Shown here in pieces: positions 61,654 to 64,000 of a stretch of DNA of 64,000 bases. The translations under genes and the position numbers were made by a program. Every line of letters starts with the position of its first letter. The first letter of the stretch is position 1. The notes under the pieces were generated by a model. The model was not told the origin of the DNA. It searched no databases and saw only the letters and a program-made list of their open reading frames with translations. Origin of the DNA: CAZPHU01 sp964419255 (GTDB lineage: Bacteria; Fibrobacterota; Chitinivibrionia; Chitinivibrionales; CAYFVL01); the NCBI GenBank assembly GCA_964419255.1, contig CAYQOU010000004.1:48075-112074 (forward strand). Reading direction: 5' to 3'.

Positions 61654-64000
61654 ATGAGAATACTGACATTAGCACTGACGCTGCTACTTGCCTCCAGCAC
61701 TTTCGCACAAGACTATGATCAGCTGCACGATCTGCTGATTAAGTTTTACGGCTACCAGCGTGCCGGGCTGGCCAACGGTAGTGCAAACAATCTTAACTCG
61801 GGCTTCGAAAATGCTGCACACGGTGGAGACAGTTATAATGGTAACCCGGTCGACGGAGGATGGTACGATGCCGGTGATTACATAAAATTTGGTATGAATC
61901 TTGGTTATAGTGTGTACTGTCTTCTCAAAGGCTATGATGTGTTTCCAAATGCATATGCCGACAATTATGGAGCAGATCATTCAAATGGCGGCGATGGGAT
62001 TCCCGACATCCTTAACCAGGTGAAATTTGCTACCGATTACCTGATCAAGGCGGTTATTGATGAAAATACTATCGTATTTGATGTTGGTATCGCCAGCGAA
62101 GAGCACAGGACATGGGGCGTTGTCAACCCCGATGGCAGGAATTCTTCGAAGATAACCATCTGTGACGGTGGAGACATCCCGGCAACATACGCCGCCTGTT
62201 TGGCACTTATGTCTGTGGTCTACCGCGAATTTGACTCGACATACGCGGATCAGTGCCTGGAGAAAGCAAAAGTTGCATTTAATAGTGCAAAATCCTTTTT
62301 CGATCAGGGAGCTAATTACTGCTCGCCACAGATAAAGGACAATGCGGCACTCTATGATTACTCTGAAAATCGTCAGATAAATGACAGAAAAGCAGCCGCT
62401 GGAGTGGAGCTTTACCGCGCAACAAATGGAGAAGATCCTATCTACGCCGCCTGGGCGAAAACAGCAATACCTGACGTGTTTAACTGCATGGGCTACAGCT
62501 TCATCGGCCCTCTCGCCGGTTTCGAAGTGTGGAGACAGGGACTGGGTTCTCCTTCCGCACTCATTGACAATCTGGACTTCATTGAGGGTAAAGTGAGATC
62601 GAGTGGTTTGTTCAATGGTATCTATCAGAATAGCGGATGGGGTACCGCCCGTGATGCCGGAACCGCGGCATTCGAATATGCCCTGGCCTATGTAACAACA
62701 GGATCGGCAAACACCAGGGAACAATATATCCAGCGGGTAGAAGATCATATCGCCTGGGTATCGGGAAACAATCCCAGAAATCAGTCATTTATAGTGGGAT
62801 ACGAGGGAGGCCCCTCTGATATTCACTACCGTTCTCCGGGGACTCCAAACGGTGCCCTAGTAAGTGGCCCGAATGGAGATGGAGACTGGGCCGATGACGG
62901 CAGTCCGAAATTCTGCGAAGTGGCAATTGATTATAATGCCGGAATCATTGGCGCAGTCGCCTTTATGAAAGCTCTTTCCGCGTCTGATGCAGTGAGAGTG
63001 ACAGAGGCATTCTCTGCCTCTCCCACTGCTGATGCTGATTTGAATGATGAGGGGGTTACTTTTTCAGCAACCTTCAGCTCATCGGTTGAATGGTCAATCG
63101 ACATTAACGGCTCTTTCGGATCTAAAACTCTTTCCGGTAGCGGAAGCAGCATCAATAAAGTATGGGATGGTACTGCCGATGAGGGTTTTTTCCTGAGCGA
63201 TGAATTAGTATCCGCCCGGCTAAGCATAGACGGAGAAATCGCTATCATCGACCTGGTCAATATCAGCCCGATTTCTATTACAATAGGTAGTGCAAAAAAA
63301 CCTGGCGCAAATCCCGATGATGTACTATTCGATGATTTTGAAGACGGAGACGAAATAAATGAATTTGATGGTGTGTGGGAGCCAATCGGAACAATCACTT
63401 CCGGTTTATACCGGACGATGATAAGCACTAGAGCAGAAGATGGATCTGAGGTGATTCAGGCCAGAGGCAGCTGTTCTGAATCGGGTCCCGATGCTTATAT
63501 GGGTGTTCGGGCCACTTTCAACAGCGAAGGCACTCCGGTCGATCTGGGGAATCCGACTTCCATCCTGTTTGATTTAAAGGCAAATACCTCCACAAACATC
63601 GCGGTTGAATTGGAACAGCCAAACGTAACTGATGGTGCCTATCACAGAGTTATAATTCCCGTCACGGAAGGAATGAATACCTACCGTTTGGATATTTCTG
63701 ACTTCGCTCAGCCGGACTGGAAAACACTCGATATCGATCTTGATCTAAATAACATGTCCGCTCTTCGTTTCACCGTCTATGATTCTATCGGTGCAGCCTA
63801 TCTTTATTTGGATAATGTTTACATTGAAAACATTTCCCTCGGCATCGCTTCACCGTTTACCAATAACGCGATAACGTCATTCAAGCCGGTTTTCACCAAT
63901 AGTAATCTGGTTTACACGATGCCTCAGCTTGCATCAGAGACACTCAACCTCTCGGTGTATAACCTGGCAGGCAAGCAGGTACTTAATAAGGTGCTGACAG
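61654..64000 (+). CDS. GH9 cellulase (3' end outside window)
   Basis: The frame is open from ATG 61654 (AGAGGAG about 8 bases upstream) to the window end: 782 codons with no stop. Signal peptide MRILTLALTLLLASSTFAQ. The GH9 domain starts at once (YGYQRAGLANG) without a preceding Ig domain. Catalytic aspartates in WYDAGDYIKFG (Asp 72, Asp 75), His 391 in HYRSPG, and the acid Glu 422 in CEVAIDYNAG. It is an inverting endo- or processive glucanase. After it come a short linker domain, a CBM11-like segment (from DDFEDGDEINEFDGVWEP), and the start of a sorting tail (LSVYNLAGKQVLNK). Confidence 0.93.
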   Translation, partial: MRILTLALTLLLASSTFAQDYDQLHDLLIKFYGYQRAGLANGSANNLNSGFENAAHGGDSYNGNPVDGGWYDAGDYIKFGMNLGYSVYCLLKGYDVFPNAYADNYGADHSNGGDGIPDILNQVKFATDYLIKAVIDENTIVFDVGIASEEHRTWGVVNPDGRNSSKITICDGGDIPATYAACLALMSVVYREFDSTYADQCLEKAKVAFNSAKSFFDQGANYCSPQIKDNAALYDYSENRQINDRKAAAGVELYRATNGEDPIYAAWAKTAIPDVFNCMGYSFIGPLAGFEVWRQGLGSPSALIDNLDFIEGKVRSSGLFNGIYQNSGWGTARDAGTAAFEYALAYVTTGSANTREQYIQRVEDHIAWVSGNNPRNQSFIVGYEGGPSDIHYRSPGTPNGALVSGPNGDGDWADDGSPKFCEVAIDYNAGIIGAVAFMKALSASDAVRVTEAFSASPTADADLNDEGVTFSATFSSSVEWSIDINGSFGSKTLSGSGSSINKVWDGTADEGFFLSDELVSARLSIDGEIAIIDLVNISPISITIGSAKKPGANPDDVLFDDFEDGDEINEFDGVWEPIGTITSGLYRTMISTRAEDGSEVIQARGSCSESGPDAYMGVRATFNSEGTPVDLGNPTSILFDLKANTSTNIAVELEQPNVTDGAYHRVIIPVTEGMNTYRLDISDFAQPDWKTLDIDLDLNNMSALRFTVYDSIGAAYLYLDNVYIENISLGIASPFTNNAITSFKPVFTNSNLVYTMPQLASETLNLSVYNLAGKQVLNKVLT

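Noticed and set aside
61684..63428. Three long minus-strand frames in the GH9 region
   Set aside because: They are antisense to a continuous plus-strand GH9 frame with signal peptide, catalytic motifs and ribosome-binding site. Their translations are low-complexity and have no family features.
1..64000. CRISPR arrays, insertion sequences, prophage genes
   Set aside because: No regularly spaced long repeats, transposases, integrases or phage structural genes were seen. The dispersed 34-bp repeats are far apart and not array-like.

Overview
The window (about 64 kb, draft quality with one 100-base run of N) comes from a Gram-negative bacterium. Evidence for an outer membrane is plentiful: many lipoproteins with lipoboxes, a TolC/MFP/RND tripartite pump, a patatin protein with POTRA and barrel domains, a Wzi-like capsule protein and a PorV/UPF0164-like protein. 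At the right end a GH5 and a GH9 cellulase and a modular binding protein carry a C-terminal tail like those used for type IX-style sorting. Together with the unusual two-component and one-component sensors, this suggests an uncultured or poorly studied cellulolytic member of the Fibrobacterota (Chitinispirillia-like) or a nearby FCB-group lineage. That placement is inference.

Layout. 1-2.2 kb: end of nth, a CrtI-type desaturase and a small zinc-ribbon protein. 2.6-13.6 kb: surface-polysaccharide genes (GT4 glycosyltransferase, Wzx-type flippase, Wzi-like barrel with a TPR partner) around a tight ksgA operon with an unknown envelope protein and two lipoproteins, then an ECF sigma/anti-sigma pair. 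13.8-21.6 kb: DAHP synthase, a second GT4 enzyme, a biotin cluster (bioD, bioF, bioG-like hydrolase, bioB) containing a decayed TIM-barrel gene, and a GrpB-domain protein. 21.7-30 kb: a lipoprotein, a membrane Ser/Thr kinase and the RND-MFP-TolC efflux operon with the sequence gap. 30.5-43 kb: three unknown genes, a parvulin lipoprotein, an HD-GYP response regulator, a PorV-like protein, tRNA-Val, a membrane-spanning AraC-type regulator with a periplasmic carbohydrate-binding-like domain, a hybrid histidine kinase, and a ComEC-like metallo-hydrolase beside a secreted protein. 43-55.5 kb: a long plus-strand run: patatin autotransporter, a kinase lacking its ATPase domain, a BamD-like lipoprotein, proB, proA, hisI, alr, an RseC-like protein, a TPR protein, queH and a BaiN-type flavoprotein. 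55.5-64 kb: a candidate small RNA, an aldo/keto reductase and the cellulase locus; the GH9 gene runs off the window.

How the genes work together. The right end is a plant-polysaccharide degradation locus, and the AraC-type membrane regulator could plausibly sense sugars. The left end concerns cell-surface polysaccharide. The middle is largely housekeeping (biotin, proline, histidine, D-alanine, queuosine).

The most unusual observations are a family of about 34-bp intergenic repeats with a fixed internal architecture (at least nine good or fair copies plus one degenerate), the transmembrane AraC-type regulator, the ATPase-less histidine kinase, a decayed partial copy of the cellulase-locus binding protein immediately downstream of the intact gene, and a candidate independent small RNA at 55.49-55.61 kb.
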